From JAVBNW01 sp031551255 (GTDB lineage: Bacteria; Bacillota; Clostridia; Christensenellales; UBA1750), in contig JAVBNW010000033.1 in the NCBI GenBank assembly GCA_031551255.1, positions 1 to 51,774 on the forward strand: a stretch of DNA of 51,774 nucleotides. Reading direction: 5' to 3'. Every line of letters begins with the position of its first letter. The first letter of the stretch is position 1. Below, piece by piece: positions 1 through 8,102 of the stretch. The notes below the pieces were generated by a model. That model was not told the DNA's origin and did not search any database. It was given only the letters and a program-made list of their open reading frames with translations. The translations under genes were made by a program, and so were the position numbers.

Positions 1-44
1 GGGAGTGACCCGTGGCGCAGCCCCTTCGAGGAGTTCTAGTGAGC

Positions 45-695
45 CTAACTACTGCAGTGCCTGTTACGCCGGGCGCGGAACCTCCGGATCAGGTCCGGCC
101 GGGATCGCGCATCGAACAGCGCGGGATCGACCACATCCCCGAGCGCGTTGACGGCCACCAGCGCGCCGACGATGCCGCCCCCCGGCAGCGCAATCGACGC
201 CGAGCCCACGCCCCCGCGCGCCGCCGCGGCGCCGGGGATGCCCTTGCCCACCGTCGCGCCGCAGCCTGCGCCGCAGGGCCCCTGCCGGCGGTCGCCGCCC
301 GCTTGGGCAGCGGCCCTATACCCCATCGCCGCATCCGGCCGCGCCTTTGCATCGCCAACCCCCAGATCGAACAGCACGGCCGCGCATACGATCGGCACCT
401 TGGCCGCCTTGGTTTCATAGCCGATGCCGCGTTCCTCCAAATACTTCATCACGCCGCCCGCCGCATCCAGCCCAAAGGCGCTGCCCCCGCAAAGAACCAC
501 CGCGTGCACGGAGGAAACCACATTTTCCGGCCTGAGCAGGTCGGTCTCGCGCGTGCCGGGCGATCCGCCGCGCACGTCCACGCCGCCCACCGCACCCTGC
601 CCGCACAAGACCACGGTGACGCCGGTCAGCCCCTTCTCATCCTGTTCATGCCCCACCAAAAGGCCCGGCACATTAAGAATATGGCCGTCATACAT
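45..695 (-). pseudogene. P1-family (DmpA/NylC-like) peptidase, C-terminally truncated at window edge
   Basis: The N-terminal two thirds of a P1-family (peptidase S58, N-terminal-nucleophile aminopeptidase/amidase) protein is clear: an early VGHEQD segment, GGSAFGLDAAGG near residue 75, a GCGATVGK glycine-rich motif and GGVGSAS...GALVAVNALGDVVDP. Family members are usually well over 300 residues and cleave themselves before a Ser/Thr nucleophile in the C-terminal third. Here the frame ends at 216 residues, shortly after GDVVDP, with a tail (RRFRARRNRHCSS) unlike the family, so the nucleophile region is missing. Only 44 bases remain to the window edge, so the lost part cannot lie in this window. 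A frameshift, a genuine pseudogene or a chimeric contig end are all possible. The start is preceded by a GGGGGA ribosome binding site and overlaps the end of birA by 8 bases, implying co-transcription. Confidence 0.7.
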
Positions 696-1440
696 AGCCG
701 TCTTTCCCCCTTATCGATACGTCGCCCGCGTACACCGCGCGCGGGCCGCTTTCCGTATTCACTTCGAGCGCCCCGTCGGGCAGGATGTCCGAAGCGATGC
801 CTTCCCACTCGCCTGTGCCTTCGATTACGCGCACGGGCTGCCCAAGCGTCGCCGAGCGAAGGCGGTACTCTTGCCAAAAGGTCGAATCGCCTTCAAAGCC
901 AGGGCCGTACCAGCGCTTAATATGCTCAAGAAACCCACCAATCACGCGCTCGCACCTAATCTCTTGCCCAAGCTCCATCGCAAGCGATGTCGCCCTTTGG
1001 CGATGTTCAGGCGCAAAGTCCCGCTCGCGCTGCGCAAGGTTGATGCCCACGCCGACGGTTACCCAACAGGCCCGCATGCCGGCGACCCGGGATTCGCACA
1101 ATATGCCGCAGACCTTTTTTCCCGCTATCACAACGTCGTTGGGCCATTTGATGCGCGCATCGGCGCCCAGATCATCAAGCGCCCCGCTCACGGCCACCGC
1201 CGCGATCAGCGGAGCCCTTGCAAGCCTGTCCGGGGCCGCCTCAGGGCGCAAAAGCAGCGTCATATACAATCCCGCGCCTTCAGACTGCCAGCCGCGCGCA
1301 AGCCGTCCGCGCCCCGCGGTCTGCCGGTCCGCCACGTACAGCGAGCCGTGCGCGGCCCCGTTCGCAGCCTCGCGCGCGGCCCACAGGTTGGTGGAATCCA
1401 CTTCCTGCGCATGAAAGATCTTCATTTCTCCAATGTCCAT
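688..1440 (-). CDS. birA: Biotin--[acetyl-CoA-carboxylase] ligase, monofunctional BirA type
   Basis: This enzyme activates biotin with ATP to biotinyl-AMP and transfers it to the lysine of biotin carboxyl carrier proteins in the cytosol. The sequence shows the family signatures: VDSTN near the start, GRGRLARGW (the biotinyl-AMP binding glycine/arginine loop) and IKWPNDV, followed by a GICCE-like segment and a small C-terminal beta domain. At 250 residues it lacks the N-terminal winged-helix of bifunctional BirA, so it probably does not act as a biotin-operon repressor. The start at 1440 (MDIGEMKIFHAQ) is chosen because AGGAGG lies about 13 bases upstream and the conserved fold begins there; a longer frame to 1536 adds a tail unlike the family. 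A second Met at 1425 is an alternative. Its 3' end overlaps the truncated peptidase gene. Confidence 0.93.
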   Translation of the reverse strand: MDIGEMKIFHAQEVDSTNLWAAREAANGAAHGSLYVADRQTAGRGRLARGWQSEGAGLYMTLLLRPEAAPDRLARAPLIAAVAVSGALDDLGADARIKWPNDVVIAGKKVCGILCESRVAGMRACWVTVGVGINLAQRERDFAPEHRQRATSLAMELGQEIRCERVIGGFLEHIKRWYGPGFEGDSTFWQEYRLRSATLGQPVRVIEGTGEWEGIASDILPDGALEVNTESGPRAVYAGDVSIRGKDGYV

Positions 1441-1485
1441 GCGATGAGTATACCTCCTGTTACGCGCGCAAGTCCAGCCGCGCAT

Positions 1486-1514
1486 TTTACAAAGTGGGAA
1501 AAATCTGCTATAAT
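1486..1514 (+). promoter_or_regulatory. Sigma-A promoter of the aldo/keto reductase-ferredoxin gene
   Basis: TTTACA (1486-1491), a 17-base spacer and TATAAT (1509-1514) with an upstream TGC, giving an extended -10. Transcription would start near 1521, leaving a leader of about 80 bases that contains a short GGCGC/GCGCC hairpin before the AGGAGG site. Confidence 0.85.
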
Positions 1515-1601
1515 TATGCCGATAAGAAAGTAGCATCGGCGCTGCGCCAGCCGCAAGCGCCTTGATTATGCGTATTTTTATAGGATATAGGAGGACCCGG
1601 C

Positions 1602-2729
1602 ATGTACATGAGACCCTTTGGAAAACTCGGCTTCGACGTATCCACCTTTGGCATGGGCGCTATGCGCCTGGGCCAGCTGCCAGGGGGCGGCGGCATCGAT
1701 TACGACCTTTCCACCCGTGTGATGCGCGCCGCGGTGGATCGCGGCGTCAACTACTTCGACACCGCGTACGTATACCACGGGGGCTTTAGCGAGGTAGCGG
1801 TCGGCAAGGCGATGGCGGATGGGTATCGCGACCGCGTAAAGATCGCGACGAAGCTCGCCGTGTGGCAAAACGGGCCGAACGAGTATGAGAAGCAGCTGGA
1901 CATTTCGCTTCAGCGCCTCGGCACCGATCACATCGATTTTTATCTGTTCCACGCAATTGACGAAGAGCGTTGGGAAAAGTTCGGCGATGCCGTGGCAAGA
2001 TTCATGGACAAAATGGTGAAGAAGGGCAAGATCCTCTACCCGTCCTTCTCGTTCCACGACAGCCCCGAACTCTTCAAAAAGGTGATCGACGCGTACGATT
2101 GGAAGATGGCGCAGGTGCAGATCAACCTTCTGGATGAAGAGGCCCCGTACAACGCGTCGCTCGAAGGCGTCAGGTATGCCGGCAAAAAGGGCGTACCCAT
2201 CGTCGTAATGGAGCCGCTGCGCGGCGGTTCGCTGGCGCTACCTCCCCCTGCGGATGTCAAGGCATTGTACGATGCGTTCCCGGTGAAGCGCTCGCATGTA
2301 GACTGGGCGTTCCGGTATACGTACGACATGCCCGAAGTGGCGACGATCCTCTCGGGCATCTCCTCCATGGAGATCCTTGAGGAAAACCTTGCGATATTCT
2401 CCAACGCGAAACCCAACTGCATGGACGCGGCCGAGCGCGAGCTGATCGCCAAGGTGCGCGCGGCGTATCAATCCCGCATTAAGGTCGGCTGCACGGGCTG
2501 CGAATACTGCCTGCCCTGCCCGCAAAACGTAAAAATCCCGAACATCTTCCGCGGCTACGATCAGGCGAATGTGTTCGGAGACAAGGCCCGCTACCAGCGC
2601 GAATATGAAAACATCGCCAAGGCCGACGGCGGGCAGGATCAGTGCATCGAATGCGGCGCGTGCGAATCGCAGTGCCCGCAGAAGATCAAGATTATCGAAA
2701 AGCTCAAGGAAGCTGCCGCCGCGGTATAA
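1602..2729 (+). CDS. Aldo/keto reductase with C-terminal 2x[4Fe-4S] ferredoxin domain
   Basis: Residues 1-270 form an aldo/keto reductase TIM barrel: FGKLGFDVSTFGMGAMRLG at the start, the catalytic-Asp segment NYFDTAYVYHGG with its Tyr, and a KIATK lysine segment. The C-terminal part carries two cysteine clusters, CTGCEYCLPCP near residue 293 and QCIECGACESQCP near residue 345, which should bind two [4Fe-4S] clusters. This domain order is common in anaerobic Clostridia; such proteins are predicted cytosolic oxidoreductases that couple carbonyl reduction to a low-potential electron carrier, with unknown substrate. The ATG at 1602 has GGAGG seven bases upstream. It is monocistronic, between its own promoter and a strong hairpin terminator. 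A second member of the family is at 37372-38325. Confidence 0.9.
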   Translation: MYMRPFGKLGFDVSTFGMGAMRLGQLPGGGGIDYDLSTRVMRAAVDRGVNYFDTAYVYHGGFSEVAVGKAMADGYRDRVKIATKLAVWQNGPNEYEKQLDISLQRLGTDHIDFYLFHAIDEERWEKFGDAVARFMDKMVKKGKILYPSFSFHDSPELFKKVIDAYDWKMAQVQINLLDEEAPYNASLEGVRYAGKKGVPIVVMEPLRGGSLALPPPADVKALYDAFPVKRSHVDWAFRYTYDMPEVATILSGISSMEILEENLAIFSNAKPNCMDAAERELIAKVRAAYQSRIKVGCTGCEYCLPCPQNVKIPNIFRGYDQANVFGDKARYQREYENIAKADGGQDQCIECGACESQCPQKIKIIEKLKEAAAAV

Positions 2730-2751
2730 ATCCATCGATAACATCGCAAAT

Positions 2752-2785
2752 CGCCCGCGCCTTGCAAGAAGGCGCGGGCGATGCC
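2752..2785 (+). terminator. Rho-independent terminator after the aldo/keto reductase gene
   Basis: Perfect 12-bp stem (CGCCCGCGCCTT with AAGGCGCGGGCG, loop GCAAG), followed after five bases by a TTTTT run. Confidence 0.8.
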
Positions 2786-2818
2786 ATTTTTAGCGAAATA
2801 TCCCTTGAGTTTGCATGT

Positions 2819-3199
2819 TTACACGACATCAAAGCAGAACGGATGACCCTCCGGATCGAGCATGACGGCCCAATCCCCATATTGGTTTTCAGCCTTTTTC
2901 GCGCCGAGGCTTACGGCATAGTCGATCCATTCGCGGAGCTTTTCTTTCTCCATGCTAAAGTCGACGTGCAACATTTGCTGTTGCCTGCCGCTCTCTTCGG
3001 GCCATACCGGAGGAACATAATCGTCGTTCCGTTGAAAACCTATGTTCACATTGCAATTTTCCGATAGTATGATGACGAAATCGTCTGTGACATACCCTTT
3101 ATGCCAACCCAGTAATTCCGCATAAAAACCGGAAAGGGCGGCAGGGTCTTTGCAGTCTATAACTACTTTGTCAAAGTTGATTGTACCGATATTTCCCAT
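2819..3199 (-). CDS. VOC-superfamily (glyoxalase/bleomycin resistance-like) protein
   Basis: A 126-residue protein with the paired beta-alpha-beta-beta-beta units of the vicinal-oxygen-chelate fold. It opens with INFDKVVIDCKDPAALSGFYAELLGW, the usual first motif, and ends with VMLDPEGHPFCFDVV, the usual C-terminal strand with a metal-ligand Glu region. These proteins bind a divalent metal and act on small molecules or sequester drugs; the substrate cannot be predicted. The ATG at 3199 has AGGAG five bases upstream. It is separated by about 215 bases from the next minus-strand gene and is probably transcribed alone. Confidence 0.85.
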   Translation of the reverse strand: MGNIGTINFDKVVIDCKDPAALSGFYAELLGWHKGYVTDDFVIILSENCNVNIGFQRNDDYVPPVWPEESGRQQQMLHVDFSMEKEKLREWIDYAVSLGAKKAENQYGDWAVMLDPEGHPFCFDVV

Positions 3200-3415
3200 T
3201 TTTTCTCCTTTTTATATCGCCCGCATACTACAACATAAAAAAATGCCGACGCGGGCGTTTAGTTAAAAACCACCATACCTATGTGCGCAATGCTCTTCAT
3301 AAAACCACTTCCCGTCCCAATAAGATAAGCATATCGTAACATAATTCATGGAAGCAGTAAAGATAAGGGGATGCCGCCGGCGCCGAAATGGGCATGCACG
3401 CTGCCTGCTTGCCCT

Positions 3416-3796
3416 TCAAATAATCGGCTTGCCTATTTTCATATCCGCGCGCCACTGGGGCGGCTTATCGTCGCTTCCCCAATATTCATCAAGCTTCATA
3501 ATTTTTTCGCCTTCGAACTCAAAAAACGACGTGGCATGGAAGGAGCTATTCTCTTCTTTTAACGCCACTTTCACCACTGAAATCGCGATGTTTCCAATGC
3601 CGACCAACTTTTCGACGGTGATTTGCCAGTCTCCCGGGTATTTACTGTTGGCCAAAATAAATTCTTCCACCGAAAAGCATTCGTTTGTGTTATGCCAGTT
3701 GATCGTGGCGGTATCGGAGAAATAATACGGAAGGTTGCTCCAATTTTGTCGATCGATATCGCCCCATAAATCCGATACAAGTTTTTCCGGTTCCAT
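3416..3796 (-). CDS. NTF2-like / SnoaL-type small protein
   Basis: A 126-residue protein that fits the NTF2-like alpha+beta cone: an N-terminal helix with VSDLWGDIDRQNWSNLPYYFSDTATINW, then FSVEEFILANSKYPGDW, and a long C-terminal sheet with SFFEFEGEKIMKLDEYWG, the typical 'context plus WxD' ending of SnoaL-like proteins. The family includes cyclases, isomerases and ligand-binding proteins, so no reaction can be assigned. The start at 3796 is chosen because GGAGGGG lies just upstream; the frame extends 18 residues further without a ribosome binding site. It lies downstream of the alpha/beta hydrolase on the same strand with a 112-base gap. Confidence 0.75.
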   Translation of the reverse strand: MEPEKLVSDLWGDIDRQNWSNLPYYFSDTATINWHNTNECFSVEEFILANSKYPGDWQITVEKLVGIGNIAISVVKVALKEENSSFHATSFFEFEGEKIMKLDEYWGSDDKPPQWRADMKIGKPII

Positions 3797-3908
3797 GCGC
3801 CCCTCCACAAATAAAGACTTATGCATTATCGCGATTTGCCCGGCTTTCAAAATACAGCGAGTCGTCGCCCCGGCAAGGGTTGCCTATTTCCCTCTTCGCT
3901 CGCGCAAG

Positions 3909-4874
3909 CTATGGGGCCACCACCTTGCCTTCCAAAAAAGACAACACTTTTTCACAATACTCGGCATCCAAGTCAACATGCTCAAGATCGTGGTTTAAAA
4001 CAATGAAATGCCCTGTCAAATCAGATTCCCGGAGCCAACCCTCGCATTGATCGGGCGCCGCCGCGAGTAAGCGGTTCATATTTTCATACGACACCTGCGG
4101 GTCAAACGCGCTTGCGATGAAGAGTGCAGGTCGTCGCCCAATATTCTCCACTTGCTCAATCGGCCGAAGCTCATGAACTTTATCGCCAAAGTTGGCCTGC
4201 AACGCCACCCGAATAAGCGGCTTTTCGATGGCACATATGAAACCCGGAATATGATATTGTTTCATCGTGTCGATAACGACATCTTCAAAGCTGGAATATG
4301 CGGACATGGCAATGAGTCCGTCGATTTCATCCATTTGCCCAAAGGCGTTCACGGCAATAGCGCCCCCCATGGAGACGCCGTGAATTACAATCGGTACATC
4401 GTTATATAGCTCCTTTTGCCGAATATAATCTACAACGGCTTTTACGTCCGCAACTTCTTCATATCCAAGGCACACTCTATCCCCATCGCTCTTTCCATGT
4501 CCCCGCACTTCTAAGAGAAACGATGCATATCCGTTGTTTTGCATCCATTTGGCATGCCCGTAGAAGTATGTAACAGAGGGCTGCCGAATGCCGGACAGAT
4601 AGATGACAATGGCCTTCGGCTTCTCAGCCGACACTTCGGATACCCAAATATGGTAACCATCCTGCGTTGTAAGCATCATATCATTGGATACCAGATCAAA
4701 ATCCGATGCGGCGTACAGCTTCTGAAGCGGATGGTTTTCATCGACGCCATATTCAACATGCCCACCGATAATAAACCATATGGCTATAGGCGGCACGATG
4801 AATAATATTACTACAAACAAAGCAGCCAGCGTCAGCAAAATTCGCACAATAGGCTTTCTTATTTTTTTACCCAT
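3909..4874 (-). CDS. Membrane-anchored alpha/beta hydrolase (serine hydrolase, S33/lysophospholipase-like)
   Basis: The protein has 321 residues. A basic N-terminus is followed by a hydrophobic segment (VRILLTLAALFVVILFIVPP), a probable signal-anchor, then an alpha/beta hydrolase domain. The nucleophile elbow is IHGVSMGGAIAV (GxSxG). A late Asp in SAFDPQVSYE and a His in the C-terminal GHFIVLNHDLEHVDLD region are candidates for the rest of the triad. Related proteins act on acyl glycerols or peptides; the substrate is unknown. The start at 4874 has AGGAGG five bases upstream. The gene starts 25 bases after the Nudix gene ends, suggesting a two-gene operon. Confidence 0.85.
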   Translation of the reverse strand: MGKKIRKPIVRILLTLAALFVVILFIVPPIAIWFIIGGHVEYGVDENHPLQKLYAASDFDLVSNDMMLTTQDGYHIWVSEVSAEKPKAIVIYLSGIRQPSVTYFYGHAKWMQNNGYASFLLEVRGHGKSDGDRVCLGYEEVADVKAVVDYIRQKELYNDVPIVIHGVSMGGAIAVNAFGQMDEIDGLIAMSAYSSFEDVVIDTMKQYHIPGFICAIEKPLIRVALQANFGDKVHELRPIEQVENIGRRPALFIASAFDPQVSYENMNRLLAAAPDQCEGWLRESDLTGHFIVLNHDLEHVDLDAEYCEKVLSFLEGKVVAP

Positions 4875-4899
4875 CGTTTCCTCCTCGTCGTTTTTAACA

Positions 4900-5469
4900 C
4901 TATTTTGTACGCATCCAAAGTTTCGCCTGCTGCAAAAGCTTTGTATAGAGATAGATATCGCGGGTTGAAAACGAATCTTCGTGGATTTTCTCAACCGGAA
5001 ACCATGCAACGGCGCTGTTTTCATCGGGTTTCACGGTCGGCAGCTCTTTTTCATCCGAAATCAGTATATAGGCTATGGAAAGGTGAAGATGGCTATTGAC
5101 GTAATGGCCCTTCTTAACGTGGCCATAGACAGATAAAACATCAATGGATGCGATTTCGCTCGAAAGCGGTTGAGCATTGACCCCCGTCTCTTCCATAGCC
5201 TCTTTGACTGCCACATCCAAAAGGTTGCCGTTCCCATCCGCATGGCCGCCCGTCCACGCCCAGGTATTTCTGATATTGTGGTGTACCATCAGAACCTTGC
5301 TAAGCGCATGGTTCACAATAAACCCCGAACTGGTGATATGCGCTATTTCATTTTCCCTCAAAAGGATATTGTGCGGAAACAGCGCCATACAGTCGATGAT
5401 TATCTTTTTATCTTGCATTTCCTGTTCGTTTTTAGAAATGTAATGCACAATTTCTTCTATAAAGCTCAT
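4900..5469 (-). CDS. Nudix hydrolase
   Basis: Nudix hydrolases cleave nucleoside diphosphates linked to another moiety. The Nudix box is visible as GGHADGNGNLLDVAVKEAMEETGV. The EAMEETG core with its metal-binding glutamates is intact, but the Arg of RE is Lys and the first conserved Glu position is Gly, as often seen in divergent members. A long N-terminal extension (FIEEIVHYISKNEQEMQDKK) precedes the domain. The start at 5469 (MSFIEE) is preferred over 5511 because the probable promoter -10 box lies at 5510-5515; the ribosome binding site is weak. The gene is followed closely by the membrane hydrolase. Confidence 0.85.
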   Translation of the reverse strand: MSFIEEIVHYISKNEQEMQDKKIIIDCMALFPHNILLRENEIAHITSSGFIVNHALSKVLMVHHNIRNTWAWTGGHADGNGNLLDVAVKEAMEETGVNAQPLSSEIASIDVLSVYGHVKKGHYVNSHLHLSIAYILISDEKELPTVKPDENSAVAWFPVEKIHEDSFSTRDIYLYTKLLQQAKLWMRTK

Positions 5470-5509
5470 ATTGCGCGACACCGCCCCGCGTAAGTTTTGC
5501 TGCGCTATC

Positions 5510-5538
5510 ATTATACAGTCTTATAGGTAACGCAGCAA
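5510..5538 (-). promoter_or_regulatory. Sigma-A promoter of the Nudix-hydrolase operon
   Basis: On the minus strand TTGCTG (5533-5538), a 17-base spacer and TATAAT (5510-5515). It excludes a translation start at 5511 and supports the one at 5469. Confidence 0.75.
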
Positions 5539-5568
5539 GGCCATGCAAGACGCGTTCTTGCATGGCCT
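5538..5568 (-). terminator. Hairpin downstream of the OB-fold gene, possible terminator
   Basis: Perfect 13-bp stem (AGGCCATGCAAGA with its complement, 5-base loop) between the OB-fold gene and the Nudix promoter. The minus-strand side lacks a real T run, so termination is inferred from position and stem strength. It abuts the -35 box. Confidence 0.5.
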
Positions 5569-5623
5569 ACATTTCATTTAGGGGTCGTCGACAAGAATCG
5601 ACAGGGCGCTGCGATCATGCGCC

Positions 5624-6223
5624 TTATCCGGACACTTCCTCCTCGACGCTTCCCACCGATACCTCGTAGGTAATGCGCTCTTCCACCAGGCCGTCAGCAA
5701 GCTCCTTCTGATATATTCTGCTTTGCAGCCTTCCTTTGAGGTGAATCGCGCTTCCGGCTTCGAGGCCTGCGCATGCGCGCGCCTGTTTGCCCCACGCGAT
5801 GCACGGCACGCAATCCTTCTTTCCGTGCGGCCGCTCCACCGTCACCAGCAAATCCGCAATCTCCCTGCCGAGCGGCGTCATGCGCAGGGAAGGGTTGCGC
5901 AAAAGCGAGCCGGCAATTTCCACCTCGTTGACGCCCTCGCCCACCGGCGAGCCGACGGAGCGGACGAACACCATCAACTGAAGCCTTACGCCCCCTTCGC
6001 CCACGCGGCGATAAGAGCGCACCTGCCCCTCGATGCATGCCTCGGCGCCCGGCTGAAGGCGGGCGACAAACTTGCCCGGGGTAATGAACGGCAGTCGGTC
6101 CACCGTGCCGGATAACCTGGGAACCTCGAATGCGCCCTGAAAAAAGTGCTCTCCGTATAGCTCGTGGCTCAGATGGGGCTCTTCCGCCACTACGCCGGAT
6201 AATACCACGCGACTTATATCCAT
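5624..6223 (-). CDS. Single-stranded-DNA-binding-protein-like protein with two OB folds
   Basis: A 199-residue protein. The C-terminal half matches the SSB OB fold: VNEVEIAGSLLRNPSLRMTPLGREIADLLVTV, a basic/aromatic loop, CIAWGKQARACAGLEAGSAIHLKGRLQSR, then YEVSVGSVEE. The N-terminal half (ISRVVLSGVVAEEP...GAFEVPRLSGTVDRLPFIT...GAEACIEGQVRSYRR) looks like a second, more diverged OB fold of the same plan. Two-OB proteins of this type occur in Clostridia beside the normal essential SSB; their role is not established. The acidic Gly-tipped tail of replicative SSB is absent. The ATG comes one base after the PdaB-like stop codon, so translation is probably coupled. Confidence 0.75.
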   Translation of the reverse strand: MDISRVVLSGVVAEEPHLSHELYGEHFFQGAFEVPRLSGTVDRLPFITPGKFVARLQPGAEACIEGQVRSYRRVGEGGVRLQLMVFVRSVGSPVGEGVNEVEIAGSLLRNPSLRMTPLGREIADLLVTVERPHGKKDCVPCIAWGKQARACAGLEAGSAIHLKGRLQSRIYQKELADGLVEERITYEVSVGSVEEEVSG

Positions 6224-6224
6224 G

Positions 6225-7004
6225 CTACTGCCCCGCCTTATGCTGGCAGCCGGCGTGATCGATAAAAGTTTCGCCCTCCAGCAGTATTTGCGATACCGGC
6301 ACGATGCGGTACCCTTGCGCGATCAGCTGATCGAGAATTTGCGGCAGCGCTTCGACGATATAATCGCTGTTGTTGTGAAACAGCACGATGGAGCCCGGCT
6401 TTGCATTTTGCGTTACGCGCTCGACCATGGGCTTGACGCCGTAACTCTTCCAATCCAGCGAATCGACATCCCATTGGATGACTTCATAGCCCTGTTCCCT
6501 GGCGGCGGTAATCACCTCGCCGTTATAATCGCCGTAAGGAGGGCGAAAAAGCGTGGTAGGCACGCCGGTGAGTTCTTCGATTTTATCGGAGCACTTTACA
6601 AGCTCGCCGATCATCTGATCTTTGGAAAGCTTCGTCATATACGGATGCGTCGAGGAATGGTTGCCGATTTCGTGCCCCGCGGCGTGGATGAGCTTTACGT
6701 CTTCCGGATACGCATCCACCCAATAGCCCACGAGAAAGAACGTGGTCTTAATATCGTACGTATCGAGAATTGCCAGGATATCCTGAGTTTTTTCATCTCC
6801 CCACGCGGCGTCAAAGGAAATGGCGATGGTCTTGTCGTCCCTGTCGACGCTGTAGACCGGCAGCGGCTTTTTAGCCGGAGACGGGGCGAAAACCGGAGCC
6901 GCATCCGGTACAAGCACCCGGACGTAGGCGAGCGATATCAGCGCGATGCACAGCACCAGCGCCGTGCGGGCGACGATCTTTTTCGGCACGATCAAAACGC
7001 GCAT
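6225..7004 (-). CDS. PdaB-like polysaccharide deacetylase (sporulation)
   Basis: A short N-terminal hydrophobic segment is followed by a NodB-homology domain. Visible motifs are IAISFDAAWGDEKT (motif 1, FDxxWG as in PdaB-type proteins rather than the usual FDDG), GHEIGNHSSTHP (motif 2, metal-binding HxxxH), FRPPYGDYN (motif 3) and IQWDVDSLDWK (motif 4). PdaB-type proteins are needed for normal spore cortex in Bacillus. Replacement of the second Asp of motif 1 by Ala suggests altered metal coordination, as is usual in this subgroup. Start 7004 (the second ATG) is chosen because GGAGG lies seven bases upstream; the ATG at 7010 touches it. The gene is coupled to the OB-fold gene. Confidence 0.83.
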   Translation of the reverse strand: MRVLIVPKKIVARTALVLCIALISLAYVRVLVPDAAPVFAPSPAKKPLPVYSVDRDDKTIAISFDAAWGDEKTQDILAILDTYDIKTTFFLVGYWVDAYPEDVKLIHAAGHEIGNHSSTHPYMTKLSKDQMIGELVKCSDKIEELTGVPTTLFRPPYGDYNGEVITAAREQGYEVIQWDVDSLDWKSYGVKPMVERVTQNAKPGSIVLFHNNSDYIVEALPQILDQLIAQGYRIVPVSQILLEGETFIDHAGCQHKAGQ

Positions 7005-7109
7005 GGCCATCCCTCCGATATCGGTTGTACACGATATCCTATGTGGACGGCCCGCGCGAAATTACCCGCGGATATGGGAAAAATCATCGGTATCGACTGA
7101 AAGACGGAT

Positions 7110-7283
7110 TAAGACGCCTAGGTAAGCGCCGATTAAAGGAGGGGGGCGGGTTTGCGAGAAATTTTTGCGGCCCGCACGGAGCCGGAGCGAGGCCGTAGCC
7201 AGCAGCTACGCCGAGCGGAGAGCGACAAAGCACGCCGTAAAAAGATCCGCAAAGACGTGCCGCCCGAATTTATCAGTGGTTAC
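7110..7283. repeat. Dispersed intergenic repeat, copy 1
   Basis: The gap between the HAD and PdaB-like genes contains an ordered set of short blocks, GAAATTTTTGC (7158-7168), a CGTAGC/GCTACG hairpin (7195-7211) and AAAAGATCCGC (7240-7250), which recurs in the same order at 33910-34065. A small open frame here (7152-7364) runs across the repeat into the HAD gene and has no protein-like features. Confidence 0.6.
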
Positions 7284-8102
7284 CTAAAATGCGTGCCTTT
7301 CCATCCACTTTGCGACACCGTTATGGTCGTTGGAATCGATCACGGCGGTGGCAATCTCCTTTAATTCCGGCACGGCATTGGACACCGCATATTTTTCGTC
7401 CGCCACGGAAAACAGCGACATATCATTCCGGCCATCGCCAAAGGCAACCAGCTTATCGCAGCCGAGCATGGCCTTGAGCTTAAGCGCGGCATTTGCCTTT
7501 GTCGCTTTTGCAGGCAAGATATCGCACCAACAAGTGCCGGAATAGACCTCTTTTTGGCAAATGCAGCTGAAACGGTTATCCGACCCAAAAATTGTGCCGA
7601 TAGGGCGCAAAGCATCTTCCTCCTCCATGCAGGTAAAGCGGAAAATGTCGCCCGCATACAGCTCATCCACAGATTCGACTTCGCGGCGGCGGGGGTCTCC
7701 CACCCTATTGTCGAGATAGCTTCTCATCGCGGAGCTTACGTTTTGCGTGATGTAGGTAAGCCGCTCCACGCCGCCGATGTAGGCATTTATGATGGGATAG
7801 ATATGGTGCGCGGTAAGAATTTCGGCGGCAAATTCAACTTCATCCGCCGTGAAATAGTTCGCCAGTAAAACTTCGCATGTCGTGCTCCTTACGATAAATG
7901 CTCCATTGCAACATATCACGGGAAATTCCGCGTTGAGTCCATCGGTTACCTTCGACGCGGTAACGATGGATCTCGCCGTCGCATAGGAAAAGAAGCCGCC
8001 GGCCTTGACGAAACGATTGACTGTGTTTGCGGTATATTCCGACACACGCTCGTTTGAGCGGAGCAACGTCCCATCAAGATCGGAAAGATACAGAGTCTTC
8101 AT
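7284..8102 (-). CDS. HAD-superfamily (Cof-type) phosphatase
   Basis: A 272-residue member of the Cof-like HAD IIB phosphatases, which dephosphorylate sugar phosphates, flavin or pyridoxal phosphates and similar small molecules. Motif I is DLDGTLL at residues 8-14 with the nucleophile Asp and acid/base Asp; motif II lies in SYATARS; motif III is the lysine region around AKATKANA; motif IV is FGDGRNDMSLF with the Mg2+-binding Asp. A large cap domain sits between motifs II and III. The substrate is not predictable. The start lies inside the 3' end of the dus gene (29-base overlap) with GAGGG just upstream. Confidence 0.9.
   Translation of the reverse strand: MKTLYLSDLDGTLLRSNERVSEYTANTVNRFVKAGGFFSYATARSIVTASKVTDGLNAEFPVICCNGAFIVRSTTCEVLLANYFTADEVEFAAEILTAHHIYPIINAYIGGVERLTYITQNVSSAMRSYLDNRVGDPRRREVESVDELYAGDIFRFTCMEEEDALRPIGTIFGSDNRFSCICQKEVYSGTCWCDILPAKATKANAALKLKAMLGCDKLVAFGDGRNDMSLFSVADEKYAVSNAVPELKEIATAVIDSNDHNGVAKWMERHAF

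Noticed and set aside
3200..3415. Possible small gene or riboswitch in the 216-base gap between the VOC and NTF2-like genes
   Set aside because: Only a CGCCCGC/GCGGGCG pairing near the VOC start was seen, with no recognised RNA family and no open frame with a ribosome binding site.
5470..5511. Upstream start of the Nudix protein at 5511
   Set aside because: The -10 box of the likely promoter overlaps it, so the transcript would not contain that codon.
7152..7364. 70-residue plus-strand open frame
   Set aside because: It runs from the dispersed repeat into the antisense strand of the HAD gene; its content is basic and low in complexity.
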